Below are positions 1 through 11,498 of a stretch of 64,000 nucleotides of DNA, piece by piece. Every line of letters begins with the position of its first letter. The stretch's first letter is position 1. The translations under genes were made by a program, and so were the position numbers. The notes beneath the pieces are model-generated. The model was not told the DNA's origin. It searched no databases and worked only from the letters and a program-made list of their open reading frames with translations. Origin of the DNA: Stromatinia cepivora (lineage: Eukaryota; Ascomycota; Leotiomycetes; Helotiales; Sclerotiniaceae); contig RCTD01000026.1 of NCBI GenBank assembly GCA_014898415.1, forward strand, positions 248,001 to 312,000, written 5' to 3'.

Positions 1-217
1 TGTTTTGTGGAGAGAGATAGATCTTTTCGAACAGCTCCGGACTGATACTGATACTACCAGCTGTCCTAATCCTCTTTAATGCGTCATCTGAACCCATTGA
101 AATATCATTCATATGATACGATTTGCTGCCGTCTCCATAGGGATTGCTATTCTGCGAAAAATCCTTTTCCAGTGGAACACCATTTGAATTTGCCTGGGGG
201 TTCAACTCGGTTGCCAT
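1..217 (-). CDS. GPR1/FUN34/YaaH-family acetate transporter-like, N-terminal part only
   Basis: The start codon lies at 217-215 on the minus strand and the frame stays open to the window edge, giving 72 codons of the N terminus. The visible tail, ending in ELFEKIYLSPQN after a serine- and glycine-rich cytosolic leader, matches the conserved pre-membrane segment of fungal GPR1/FUN34/YaaH proteins. These are six-helix plasma-membrane proteins linked to acetate uptake or ammonium export (Ady2/AcpA type). The membrane helices themselves lie outside the window, so the assignment rests on this short signature. The region upstream of the start (218-540) would be its promoter. The reading was made directly from the minus strand. 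Confidence 0.7.
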   Translation of the reverse strand, partial: MATELNPQANSNGVPLEKDFSQNSNPYGDGSKSYHMNDISMGSDDALKRIRTAGSISISPELFEKIYLSPQN

Positions 218-3173
218 GCTGAAAGTGTTTTATGATAACAGAAGAGTATTGATTGATAAAATAAGAGTAAATGACACTGAATGATGCAAGGAAAGACAAT
301 GAGACTGTATAAAAGTAAGTTAAGAATATGGGCAGTCGTGTATTATGTACATATTACAACATGTACTAATAAGTTTTCCCCGCACTCGTCGAAGGCTTCA
401 CACTTGCCTCTTAAAACTCTTGTAGATTTTGGGAGAAGCTGTCCAGGTCCAGACTAGTGGGTGAACACTAGGGGTGTCGAGTGGGCGGCAAGTTTGGAAA
501 GAAGCTTCTTGAGCTAAGATATTATTGGTGTATAGACATTTAAGGTACGAACGCTGAGATCGGTATTAGTATAGCTAACTGCTTACACGGCGTATCTAAA
601 CAAGGATATACAATTCCCCGAATTGTATCAAACATCTGATTGCCACCTACTTTATCTGTGTGAAGCGGGCTTGATTTTCCATCAGTGACTGATGCGATAA
701 TCATGAAAGAGTTGTGCTTCTCGTTGAAATCGTCGTCATACGAGGAAAGTATGGCATGTGCGAATCGTCTCATTTCCGTGTATATGCTGGGTTATACGTG
801 GTAAATAAGCTTTCCGGTCAAGTGGAAGCACACGGACATACGGTATCAAATAAAATTATGCATTTGATACTAGAAGCCAAGAATGCGGGGAAAATACGCG
901 GAACTTCACCCAACTTTTGCGTTACCCGGAAATGTGGGTGGTTTGCCATTGGTTCGTGGGAAAGGTGTATTGGGATACAAAGCTGCAGGGAAATAGTTAC
1001 CGACTGACACCCCATATCAATTATCTTGGAAGTTGAGTCATTAAGGTGACAACGGTTGATATAAAGCTCCTCGATGTTTCCTCGAAACATCAAGATTTGG
1101 CCGAAAAAAACGCTCCACAAGAGTTGATATCATAATGTCAAGCCATATGGTGATTTCGGCAATGTGCCCGCACTCCTTGACAACTGTCAAACTTCCCAAT
1201 ATTGTAAGAGTTCGGAATCTACTTACCGCATATCATTCGAATTCGTGACAAAATCCCTGCAAAAACCATGTTTTCTCATACAAAATTAAATATCGAATAA
1301 CTTTCTCAATACTAAATAAAAATAATTGAAATTTTGAAATTTTGAAATTTTGAAATATAATAATTAATTATAATCGGATTATAAAATATAATATATTTTA
1401 TTTTTGATAATTTTTATTCAAAAGTTACACTATTTTAAAATTTCGAATATATAATACAAAATAAACTATTTTTTGAACTTTTTTGCTTTTTTGATTTCGA
1501 ATATATATAACTTCGAAACAAAATTATATAAAAAGATTTTATCTAATATTTAATAAATTTCGAATAATTATCTTTATATAAATACAGATTTTAATAAATT
1601 ATCTTAAGTTTTCATATAAATAACAAAAATTTGAAAAAATGAAAAATCATCAATTTTGATATGATTTCGTTTAATGTGTGATGAGTCCGCACCAGAACTC
1701 TTACTTATACCACACTATCCTAACAAAAGAACGAACGATAGGGCAAGTTCACCCCAAGATTCTTACCCACATCAAAGTCTTACTTTCCTCTTATTTAGTA
1801 TGCTATAGAGTTTGCGAAGCCACGCGACCATTTCTGCAATATATGCCTGGACTAAGGAACCTTTCTCAAAAGCTAGCAGCATCAAGCTAATATCCTTGGG
1901 TTGTACCTTATGCCGGGAGTGGCCATCCAGTAGTGCCGAGTCATCATGGAAGGTACGAAAGTTGGCTTGAAAGACATCTCTCTGGTGGCGTGGATTAGGT
2001 GCATTCACTCTCACTCGTAAGGTAGTAAGGGCCGGCCGCCGCCTCCATTGATACATCTGATTGTACTACAACCTCCGATAAGAGTGGCAATCGAGCGTGT
2101 ATAAATAAGACGGTCATTGGAAATAAGAGTAAGTACGACAAATAGCAGGGCTTGTCACACGTGAGATGTGTTATATACGCTATTGTGATCAACATTAACC
2201 TTTGAATCTAGGTAGTTCTTCGAATCCCACAATGGGATATTCAAGACCTCGGACGTGATTGCTCCTACGCCGTATCTGGTGTGATATGACAGATGAAGGG
2301 AAAGGTTTGACTCGGCTTAAGAGTTTTCGAATATTTACCTTGCCTCCGGAAAGGTTGGCCTCGTTCCCAGAAGTTCAAAGTTGAAGATTTTGTCGTGCGT
2401 ATAATTTCAGTGTTGAAAATCGTGCGGAATTGAAACCGACAAATCTGCCGTTTGCCCAACTCGACATGCTGAGAAACTGAGTGGCAGGATAAGAGGGTTT
2501 CAATTGGTAGATTATGAAGGATACGAATGAGGAGTTCGGAAGGGTCTCATGATCAGAACAAAAACGATGGTTGTTTTACATCATTCAATTGAAAATCACT
2601 CAATGCGTTTTGTAAAACTGCTTTGGAAATCTGAAAATATAAGATATAAGGCGATAACAGAGATTTCGAGTTAAATGGATATGTCACGTGATTATGTGTC
2701 AACTGGATCAGTGACATCCACCGGCCACAGAACAAATCCACCTACGAGTGATTCTGGCTATCTGAATACGTTCAGATCGATGCTTTAAGATATTCTATCA
2801 TTTAAAACTACTAACATACTCGAAGCGTCATCCAGTATCTGCCACCGAGAATGCCAAAGAATGGTGTTACGTACGGAAGACCTCTTTCCGGCCAATTTAT
2901 GTCCAGCCAGACCGAAGAAAAGCTTATATTTGATCAAGCATGATGGCCAAATTACACATATCGGCCAAAAAGCAACTGAAAGGCTTCCATATCTTTCCAT
3001 CCTAAAATCACTCCGCCTTCTCAATCTTAACTTCCATCAGACCTTCTTCATGCATGGCTAAGTAAGAAGGAAAGACACGAATCGAGGAATGAGGAAAGGA
3101 GTTTGTTGATTCACAATCGCCGACTTACAGATCTTATCGTTCCCAAGTTTGGAACTCCTTGTCCATCTCTAAC
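218..3173. other. Intergenic stretch, no gene seen; contains an AT-rich patch
   Basis: Only short overlapping frames occur here, none resembling a known protein. About 1270-1660 is sharply AT-rich with a small tandem repeat of TTGAAATTT near 1326-1356, and looks like a decayed repeat scrap. A hairpin-prone GTATCAAAT...ATTTGATAC pair lies at about 843-869. Confidence 0.5.
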
Positions 3174-4230
3174 TCAGTCCATTCCCTTCCTGCTCTTCCC
3201 AACATCCACTCCATGCTCACTCAATCTCCAAATCAACCGCGCCATTACCGGCTCCATCTCCTGATGTGCCAATTCCTTTCCTACACAACTTGTTCTTCCA
3301 GTTCCAAACGGGCGACTGCTGTTGGGTGAAATGCTATCTTTTCACCCTTTCTTTCAAGCCACCGTTCAAACCAATAGATGAATGAATCTTCGAAGTATTT
3401 TTCCCCGTGGTAAATAACTGTAGGCGGAGAACCCCGAATGCCACGCCGGCAGAATTGTATTACCATCAATAATAATTTCTCCACTCCTCACGACCTCCCT
3501 TGGTATATTTGCTCCGACGCCGGGCAAAAGTCGCATTGCCTCGTCAATACAGATATCTAGGTTTCCACCAACTTCGATAGCACCCACATCAGTCCAGGTC
3601 TCTCTGATTCCCTCCTTCATACGCTCGTAACCACGCGGATAATGAAGAACATAGAAAAATTTTGCTGTTGGATCTGATATAGCGGTATGTATATCTGCAA
3701 TAATGAGAACACCAGCTTCAGCAGTAAAAGTTTCTTAGTTGAAAGTGTGTCCAATATCTTGATCCTGTGTTGCAAGAATTGTAGCAGATATGTCTGGGAT
3801 GGGTAGATCGGTTACTTCATTCATGCGCCAATCTGTCTGAGATGTGCTGAGAGTAGAAAAATTCTCAGTACCATGGATAAAGCATGGTGGAATCAGGTTT
3901 CTCGATGGTACGCATGTGCCCCAGCTATTATTTGCGACTATGTTAGTATTTGTTTCTGCATATCTAGTAACTTTACTTAATGTGAGGATACTTTACAGTG
4001 TTCATTGCAAGACCTGATTCAGACAGAAGGTCTGTCATATGACGAATCACGATTTTTCTCATCGTTCAAAATCCCCAAATTACCACTGAATGTCACATCG
4101 ACCATAATATCTGCTTGCTGATGAGTCAAAGCTAATGTAAGATCGAGTGGCTAAGTCCATTCGCGCGGATGCTTTCCCGCGTTGCCTTCTTGAAGATAAT
4201 CGGAAAATTGCTGGGTGTTTTGATAGATCC
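3174..4230 (-). pseudogene. Cytochrome P450 pseudogene
   Basis: Minus-strand fragments in all three frames together spell the C-terminal two thirds of a fungal P450. From right to left they are: a segment near 4090-4190; an I-helix region (FTAEAGVLIIAD, about 3690-3735); the ExxR helix (DEAMRLLP, about 3515-3540); a PERW-like piece changed to FERW (about 3350-3365); and a heme loop FGTGRTSCVGK (about 3270-3305). The last frame ends with a stop at 3174-3176. At least two frameshifts (between about 3420 and 3470, and again near 3320) and an internal stop near 3736 prevent continuous translation, and no N-terminal membrane anchor was found. It resembles catabolic or secondary-metabolism P450s of ascomycetes. 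The heme cysteine survives, so decay may be fairly recent. Confidence 0.75.
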
Positions 4231-7173
4231 GACGCATTATGATTAAAGCTCTGAATCCATAAGCGGTGGAAGGATTACAGAACCTCTTGAGCGTGTGGAC
4301 TTCTTGTTAATGGTGGTAAAGAAAGATGGGCTTTGAAAAACTAGTGGTATACGGCGTAAAGGTCGGATTCCTGCGTGTTGCCTACGGAACTCTAGATATC
4401 TTGCTACTAAAAGATAATTGATTGGTCCAATTCGTATAATAGGTTCTAGGCATGGCATACTGGTAGCGATAATTCTTAGGGAAAGGAGAAAGCTGTAGGC
4501 TACCGAATACGATATTTACCGGATACCCCGTTTTGGAACCTGTCCCATCTACAACCATCATCAAGAACGTAAGACACATCTAAGAAGTGTCGCATGCATC
4601 TTAATGCAACACAATATTTTAAACAAGATGCAAGCATTGATTGATCGTACCATTACTGTGGGAGTTATTCTTTTTTTGATTTATAATATAAAAATATAAT
4701 ACACAAAATAAATCAAAATATCTTAATTTCATTATTCAAATTATATTATAATAATAAATATTAGAATAAAAAAATATATCAAATTTATTAATAAAATTGT
4801 AATTATTATTATAAAAATACCGGATTAAACTGCACTACAACTCTATCCGGTAGTAAATTCAACAATATCTAAAAACGATAGATATCTTCAAGCAAGCATG
4901 ACAACATCCGAGCTCAAATAGTCGATCATTCATTTCTCAAGCCCCTTGAAAACCTACCTCATGGCTGTTGGAAATGAATACCAAAGAATAATAACCCAAA
5001 CACACGACAATCTCCAAGTCTATCCATCATCATCCACGATGCTCACGGAAAACTCTGAAACTAATCACAAGCCTAACCATGACAGCCACCAGCCACTTGC
5101 CGACCCCCTCTCCATATTAGCAGGCTCCAAGTCCTCTTCCCTATACCCACCTCCATGTCCCTAGATCCTGTGCTTGAGCCTTCACATAGAATCGCGCCTG
5201 GCATCGTATGCATAGCTTTCCCATGTCGATAACAGCCGAGCCAAAGCCTACTGATGAAAGTGTACTACTGCGCGGTATACAAAGCCGCCTCATTGCCCCA
5301 GCCCAGTACCCTCCCAACTCCTTGACCGTAAATAAGTATCCTGTTGTTCGAAAGGTGAAAATCTTTATGAAATCATCTTAGATCGATCAGGTCAGGACCT
5401 CCGTCTCGCTAGCGTACAATTCCGGTAATTGCCATGTTTTTTGGTTGCTATCAGCGAAGCATTTGTATCATGGTGAAATAGCGTCATGGAGCCGACATAC
5501 TTTAGGGCTTTACTCGATGCAACAGATAAGTATTCCTCGCGGAACACCACCGTCATTCAGTTCATAATTTACGAAGGCATTGGCCATCGAATTTGAGTGT
5601 ATGTCTCAGGGTTAAACGATCTCACATGGTTCTGTGCTTTATACTAGGTGGTATAGCAGGTGTCCGCCTAAAGCCGCTGATATTGTCTGCTGGTACAGCT
5701 GTAATATTTCTTGAGTACCAACGCAAGTTGTGGGATAATCACCCGGTCACTCGATTCCATGGCTGATCTCTCCACAAGAATATAATAATATGCTCGAAAT
5801 TCTAACCGAAGCACATCCTGGAGGAGGATATATATGTAATGACTCACTAAAGGATAGAATTAACTACCCATTCTAGACTCATCGAACGCATAACTCTGGG
5901 TGGGGCATGAGCACAGAACCAAACAATCCTATATCCGAACATCCGAAAGTACCGTAATTAGCGAACGCAAAATCATAGCTAAGAATCGGCTGACTGCGGT
6001 GAACAGGTATATCACCATTAAAATCATGTTGATTGAGACATCAAAGTCTTAGCGCCATCCACTTGTGCGCATCTTATGAGAAACGGGGAGAACAAGACGC
6101 CAGGGCTTCTAATTGTCCGGACTGCGTTCATAATTTTAATGTTTGAAAAGCTGTGTGTCGGGATAACCTCATACTCCAGGTAAACCTTTAACCTATCAAA
6201 TGGGCTCATCAATTCAATGAATCTGAATATATCAAATAAGTTTGATTTCTGAAACCGATTTAGAAATCAGGCATCTTGCGTCGCGGACATGTAGCCCGGA
6301 CATTTTGAATGCCTTAAAGTGCCATAGGAACCAAGTGAAAGAGTAGCGCGTACTTCCTCAACACATATGTCTGTCTGCCTTGTACAAATCCTGAAGGTGC
6401 TGCAAAGGAAAGAATGATAGGAAGAGTGGTGAGTAGCCGCTGGGCTGTAAGATGACGATCATCATTTTTTAGCCTCCATGCGCCAAGACACAGCAACCTC
6501 GCGCGAGCAGTCCAAAAGGAACTGTGTATCATCAGGTAACCATTGTGGAAAGTGGAGCTCATGCAAATCGAAGATGGATTGGATGAATCGCTTGTATTAA
6601 CCCAACAGAGATAAGAGAAGTAAAGAGCCTCCTCATCTGCATAAAATAATACCGAAGGCAGCACTCCCTCGCCTCGCGCGATTCACCTGAGGGAAGACAG
6701 TTGCATTTCGTTTACATAGTATTGATACACTCCGTGAATTAGTGAGCATTCGACTGATGTATGTCATGACCCCCGAGCTTCAGCTCGACGTCCCTGTAAA
6801 TTATTGCTTATCTTCCAAGCTTCTTGAATATGAAAAGACTGGTACGGATGGAGCCATGTTGGATGGAAGTGAAAAGCAAGAATCGACAAAGTTCAAATAA
6901 ACATACGGAACAATGCCCCGTAGCAAAAAATGTCTAGTGCTGACATGACACCCTGTTCTCTCGCTTCTTATACGCGAATTCAGTCTCGCTCCATTGTTGA
7001 TCAAATCACTTGTCCCGCAAGACCCCCACTTATCCAGGAGTAATGCCTCAAATAAAAGGATTTAACAAAAATAAATGTTTTGATCTTATTTATTTATGTC
7101 AATGAAAAGAAGGAAGGAAAGTTGAAGGATGAAAATGTAAATGTAAAATTAGCAAAAGAGCTAATTATCAAAA
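4231..7173. other. Intergenic stretch, no supported gene
   Basis: Short frames at 4946-5164 and 6314-6664 have no recognisable domain and no splice-compatible neighbours. About 4665-4830 is a small AT-rich patch like that at 1270-1660. Confidence 0.45.
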
Positions 7174-7271
7174 CGACACCTGAGTGATTCGAACACTCGC
7201 TCCCGAAGGAAATGCCTGACTCTATGTGTTACAGTAGCAGGGCATCGCGTTAACCACTCCGCCAAAGTGCC
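7174..7271 (-). tRNA. tRNA-Ser(GCT) with a 17-nt intron
   Basis: The reverse strand folds into a complete class II tRNA. The acceptor stem is GGCACTT with AGGTGTC (two wobble pairs). The D arm is followed by the anticodon stem ATGCC/GGCAT. The anticodon GCT is at 7238-7236. A 17-nt intron at 7218-7234 sits one base 3' of the anticodon, the canonical position. A long variable arm with a TTCG loop, which marks serine tRNAs, precedes the T arm GAGTG/CACTC with loop TTCGAAT. The discriminator base is G (complement of 7174). A-box and B-box promoters lie within the D and T arms. It decodes AGC/AGT serine codons. Confidence 0.93.
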
Positions 7272-9037
7272 AATCATGTGATACTCACGCAATTCAAGAA
7301 ATATATACTATTGACACATATCGAAAACAAGGAGAACCAGAGGCCATAATGCCATAAGAGTCTATTAGTTCTGAGGGAATGATATCTAGCTCATTGTAAA
7401 TCACCAAAGAAGGTCTGCCTCCGGAGGATTTCCGAGGATATTTGGAGTCTCAGGAGTGTTCGGTTGACTTCCGCTGGTGTGTCCGTTCACTCGACTCATA
7501 TCACAAATTCCGTTCACATTCCACACCAATATGGCTCTGTATATGTAATTTGCATCATTTTCGTGCAACATGTCATAGTAGTTAACTAACAATCGAGAAG
7601 TTGTTATATACTTTGCTACAATCAACTTGCAAAATTTCACGCCAAATTTTTACCGGTTCCGAAATATTTTTCTCTCTTGCCGAAGATCCATCATTATCAA
7701 ACTGATAACATTTCATAACAGCGAGCATCTGAACCTTTAACAGCATCTCATCTTTCTCTCTAGCCGCGATTGTTTCCACGGTGATTAAATACAGGAACTG
7801 CTTTTGACTATGCTATATGGTATTTGTCTTCATGAGGTTCTGCACTCGCTCGACGCGAGCCCTTGGATTGATGAATCCGTGTTCTTTTATTGAATAATAA
7901 CAGCAACATTATACCTAAGCAGCAATGTGGGTAGTATCTCTACCCCGCAATCGTTTAACGTTAAAGGGCCTTCTAACCTTATAACTCCAACACAACAAGC
8001 CACCCGCGGCGATACATATCTCTTATTCAGACACTAGGTCCGCTTTAGGGGCCTGAAATAGGGTTCCGAGGCACAAGATTGTGACACTTTCACTGGCGTT
8101 GGACTTGGCTCAACAGAGGATAAAACTCTCTTGATTCGCAGCCCATTTGTGTTTGAGTTAAGCGCCAGCAATATATGGATTCATTTTCGGATCCTTGGAA
8201 GATATAAATCAAAGTGCCAACACAGACTCATCGGGTATTTACCGTGGACCCGTTAGTGCTCATCCTACAAGGCATGACCCAAAAAAAAATACTAGCAATA
8301 GCCACATATCCATGCTGCCAATGCATCATCCAGAAAGTGCCTGGCCGCAGTCCATTCATTTTCGGTCGTCATCTAGATGGATAGATGGGGGCTAATTTTC
8401 GATATGATGGTCAAAAGGTGTCAAAATCCATGGGTTATGATGATCAAGGATGGAAAGAGTCAGTACCAAATTTGTTGGTTCTTATGAAAAAACGCAAGAT
8501 CCATCTGTGCTTCATTCATAGTTTCAACGTCGAAAAAATTGGCAACAACAAATGCCAACAGCTAAGATACCAATATCTATTTTTATGCTTGAGCTTGAGA
8601 TTAAGGTTGGGCTAAGACTTCGGGACAGATACCTTGATCGGGCAATCATTCATAGCAGGTAACCAAACCCATTTGAGGCTATCTAAACGTGATCTTCTGG
8701 AACATATCCCCGCTGTTATGACCATAGTGGGCCTATGAAGGACCTGGAATCCCTCCGCGTTGAGTACCATATTCATGTTCTGGAGCCTGCTATAAACGTG
8801 AATGCATCCACGAACCAAGGTTAAGGATGGTGGCTCAGGCAAAGATGCGCATCAGTAGGATTATAATATGATTTTACCTGGTCGTTTACTTGCCGATAAG
8901 GTTTAATCTCTTTGGGGTAGACAACTGTATTCCGGACGTTTAAACCAACCCTGCGTAATGAAGTCTAAATTTTGTACTTTTCCCTGGTTCTGGGTCGGCA
9001 TAAAAATTGTATCGATAACTACCACACTTCTTCAAAT
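7272..9037. other. Intergenic stretch upstream of the regulator gene, no supported gene
   Basis: Small frames (for example 7401-7640 and 7582-7779 on the minus strand, 8195-8615 on the plus strand) show no known domain. The last few hundred bases are the likely promoter of the Zn2Cys6 gene. Confidence 0.45.
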
Positions 9038-11209
9038 ATGACACCACTCGACATTCAAATCTCTCAAACTTCCTGCTGCCCTCAATCACCCAAATCTACA
9101 ACCTACTTTCAGCCAAGATCATATACACCGAAGATGTCACCAAGTCCTCCAGGAACTGCACATACTCTAGGTTCTAATGGCATCAGACGATATCGTAGGA
9201 CGACAGCCTGTACAACATGTCGTGGTAGAAGAGTAAGTATTTATTGCTCGACCACGATTATACATTGTACTGATTTGACAATTCTAGGTGAAATGTAGCC
9301 GTGAGAGGCCATCCTGCAAACAGTGTAAAAAAGGAGGACGATCCTGTAAATATTTGAACAGCGAAATACCAGAATTCGAGTTCATCGAGGTGAATGTGCC
9401 GAGATTTCCTGCCACTAAAACACCATCACCTGATGTATTGAATCCAATCATCAAGAGAAAATTCGAAATCAAACTACAAGCGACTGACCTGCCAGTGCGT
9501 GGAGTGACTCAAATACCACCGTCTCATTCTCTCAAAAAGACTCCTATAAATGACATCGATACTACTTTCAATCGACCCGTTAAAAATATTGCCCTTACCC
9601 TCAGGGCACTTGGCGACGATTTTATCTCCTATTTTCGGACTAAAGTTCCGGCACGAGAAGTTTGCGACCATTTTTTGGACATCTTTCTCAGCATACAATC
9701 TACAGTGCCTATATGCCATATTGATACTCTCATAGATGACTACACCAGCTTCTGGACCAATATTTCGTCTGACACTTCCGTCGAATCCACACTACTCATG
9801 TTGGCTGTTTTATATTGTGGGGCTGCCAATTCTACCATAAATATTTCACAGTCGATGACATTACACGATCTATACGAACAGCTGTTGGATATAGTTGCTC
9901 TTCCAACATATCAGATACACAGGAGATCATCGGCCATTCAGCTCCTACAAGCGTACCTTCTTGTAAATACATTTCAAGCCCGCACATTATCCTCACAATT
10001 CGGATATGGATTCTTACCTCCTGCAGTTCGAATCGCCCATTCATTATACCTCCATTCCGAGCAGCCATGCCATAGTTTTGAAGTTCAAAAAGAAGTTGAG
10101 AAGAGAATTTGGTGGCATTTGTTGTTTTTAGATCTCCAATCAACGATTACGACAGGCGCACGCTCAATAATACCTAGGAATGGATACACAACCAGTATTT
10201 CTTTACCTATTGACAAAATCGTCGGTCATGCCCCTAGCCAAAGTTCAACTTTGTCAATGATGATTGCCTTTCAAGGTCAATGTCAGTGGGTACACCGTAT
10301 GCGCAACTGGATTAGAAAGATGCCAAATCAAGAGGATTTGATTCTTTTTGTCGAAATGATGGAGAATCTTCGAGATCTATTGCCAGAAGAAAACGCAGGA
10401 AACCTAAGACCGCGTGCATATCTGAAGTTGTTGATTGATAATGTATATTGCCTGCTTGGCTTGAACTTCTGTGAAGCAAGACAATTACAGGACACCAGGT
10501 GGCGCAACAATATTGTCCGGTTTGTTATCACCGAAATTGCTTTTCCCGGTATTTTGACTAACATATTTAACCCAGAGCTGCATGTTCATCTCTTCAAAAC
10601 TATCTTTATCTATTCGATGCATATTGCGAAGCACAATTTGGATGGGCTATTCCTGGTCTTATACAACCTAACCACGCTATCTTTATCCTTCTCATGCACC
10701 TCAGCTCTTGCGCTTCCTCAGACGCCGATGCTAAATTATCAAAATCCCTGGTGGACAAAGCCTTCAATACTGAACTATCTACCCACGGATTTGTTGCCAG
10801 CCATTCCACTTCCGGGACACCCAAGTTTACTCGCTCTTGCTCTGCTTCTCCGATATCCTACGAGTCATTTGGTCGCCCTCGCCAAGATATCCTTATCCTA
10901 CTTTATCAAAAAATCCAACCTAAACTCACTCGGACCACATCAATATCAACATCCCAATCTCGCCCCTCCTCTCCAAGTATAGGAGTCCTACCACAGCCGG
11001 AAAATATGGTCTCTCGAGGACTGGACAATAACATAATCTCCATTGAGAACCCCGCAAATAGGAACGAAGGAAATAAATGGATGGAATTGGTTACGGGGAT
11101 GGACGTGGAAGACTGTGCAATGGACAGAGATTTGAATGATATCATGAGAGGCGGACAAGAAATTTGGGATAAATGGGAAAGACTGATAGAGGCGGTTTTC
11201 AAGTGCTGA
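9038..11209 (+). CDS. Zn2Cys6 (GAL4-type) transcription factor with fungal-specific TF domain
   Basis: I model three exons: 9038-9232, 9288-10519 and 10576-11209, giving 686 aa. Intron 1 (55 bp, GTAAGT...CTAG, phase 0) splits the zinc cluster. Intron 2 (56 bp, GTTTGT...CTAAC...CCAG) is needed because the exon 2 frame loses homology after it and the downstream frame resumes with FDAYCEAQFGWAIP. The binuclear cluster is C58-x2-C61-x6-C68-x6-C75-x2-C78-x6-C85, followed by a basic stretch. Residues about 140-320 fit the fungal-specific TF domain, including KRIWWHLLFLD. The acidic C terminus ends in DKWERLIEAVFKC. A start at 8972 would add 22 residues; 9038 is preferred because it begins the conserved-looking N terminus. 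It is a nuclear DNA-binding regulator, convergent with the MFS gene and plausibly the local pathway regulator, though no target is shown. Confidence 0.88.
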
Positions 11210-11498
11210 AAATCGCTGAGCTATGAGAGGCTTGGGGATAGACAAAAGACACATGTGACTGAAACGTATCTATGAGTTATCTAGGTCTAGCAGAACAAAA
11301 TAGTCGACGCACCAAATTTCATCATCTAATATTATCATAACTTGGCTACGCTGGCTTGGCCTTTGACATGCAATTCATTTGATGTTAAACATGATGAATT
11401 ATCTTAATTACAATTCGTTATATACCTAAAGTATTATGTGTGTGTGTATTATTTACTTTGCCCGAACAAACCCCAGAAAACGCCATATCAAAAAAGTC

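Noticed and set aside
6314..6664. 116-codon minus-strand frame as a gene
   Set aside because: No domain, signal peptide or conserved-looking block; surrounding sequence shows no exon structure.
7401..7779. Two overlapping minus-strand frames that might form a two-exon gene
   Set aside because: A splice joining them can be drawn, but the product is short, matches nothing I recognise, and alternative joins hit stops.
10576..10982. Continuation of the long regulator frame to a stop at 10982
   Set aside because: That frame loses all TF-like character after about 10520. A normal 56-bp intron joins to the other frame, which resumes a conserved-looking segment and ends at 11209.
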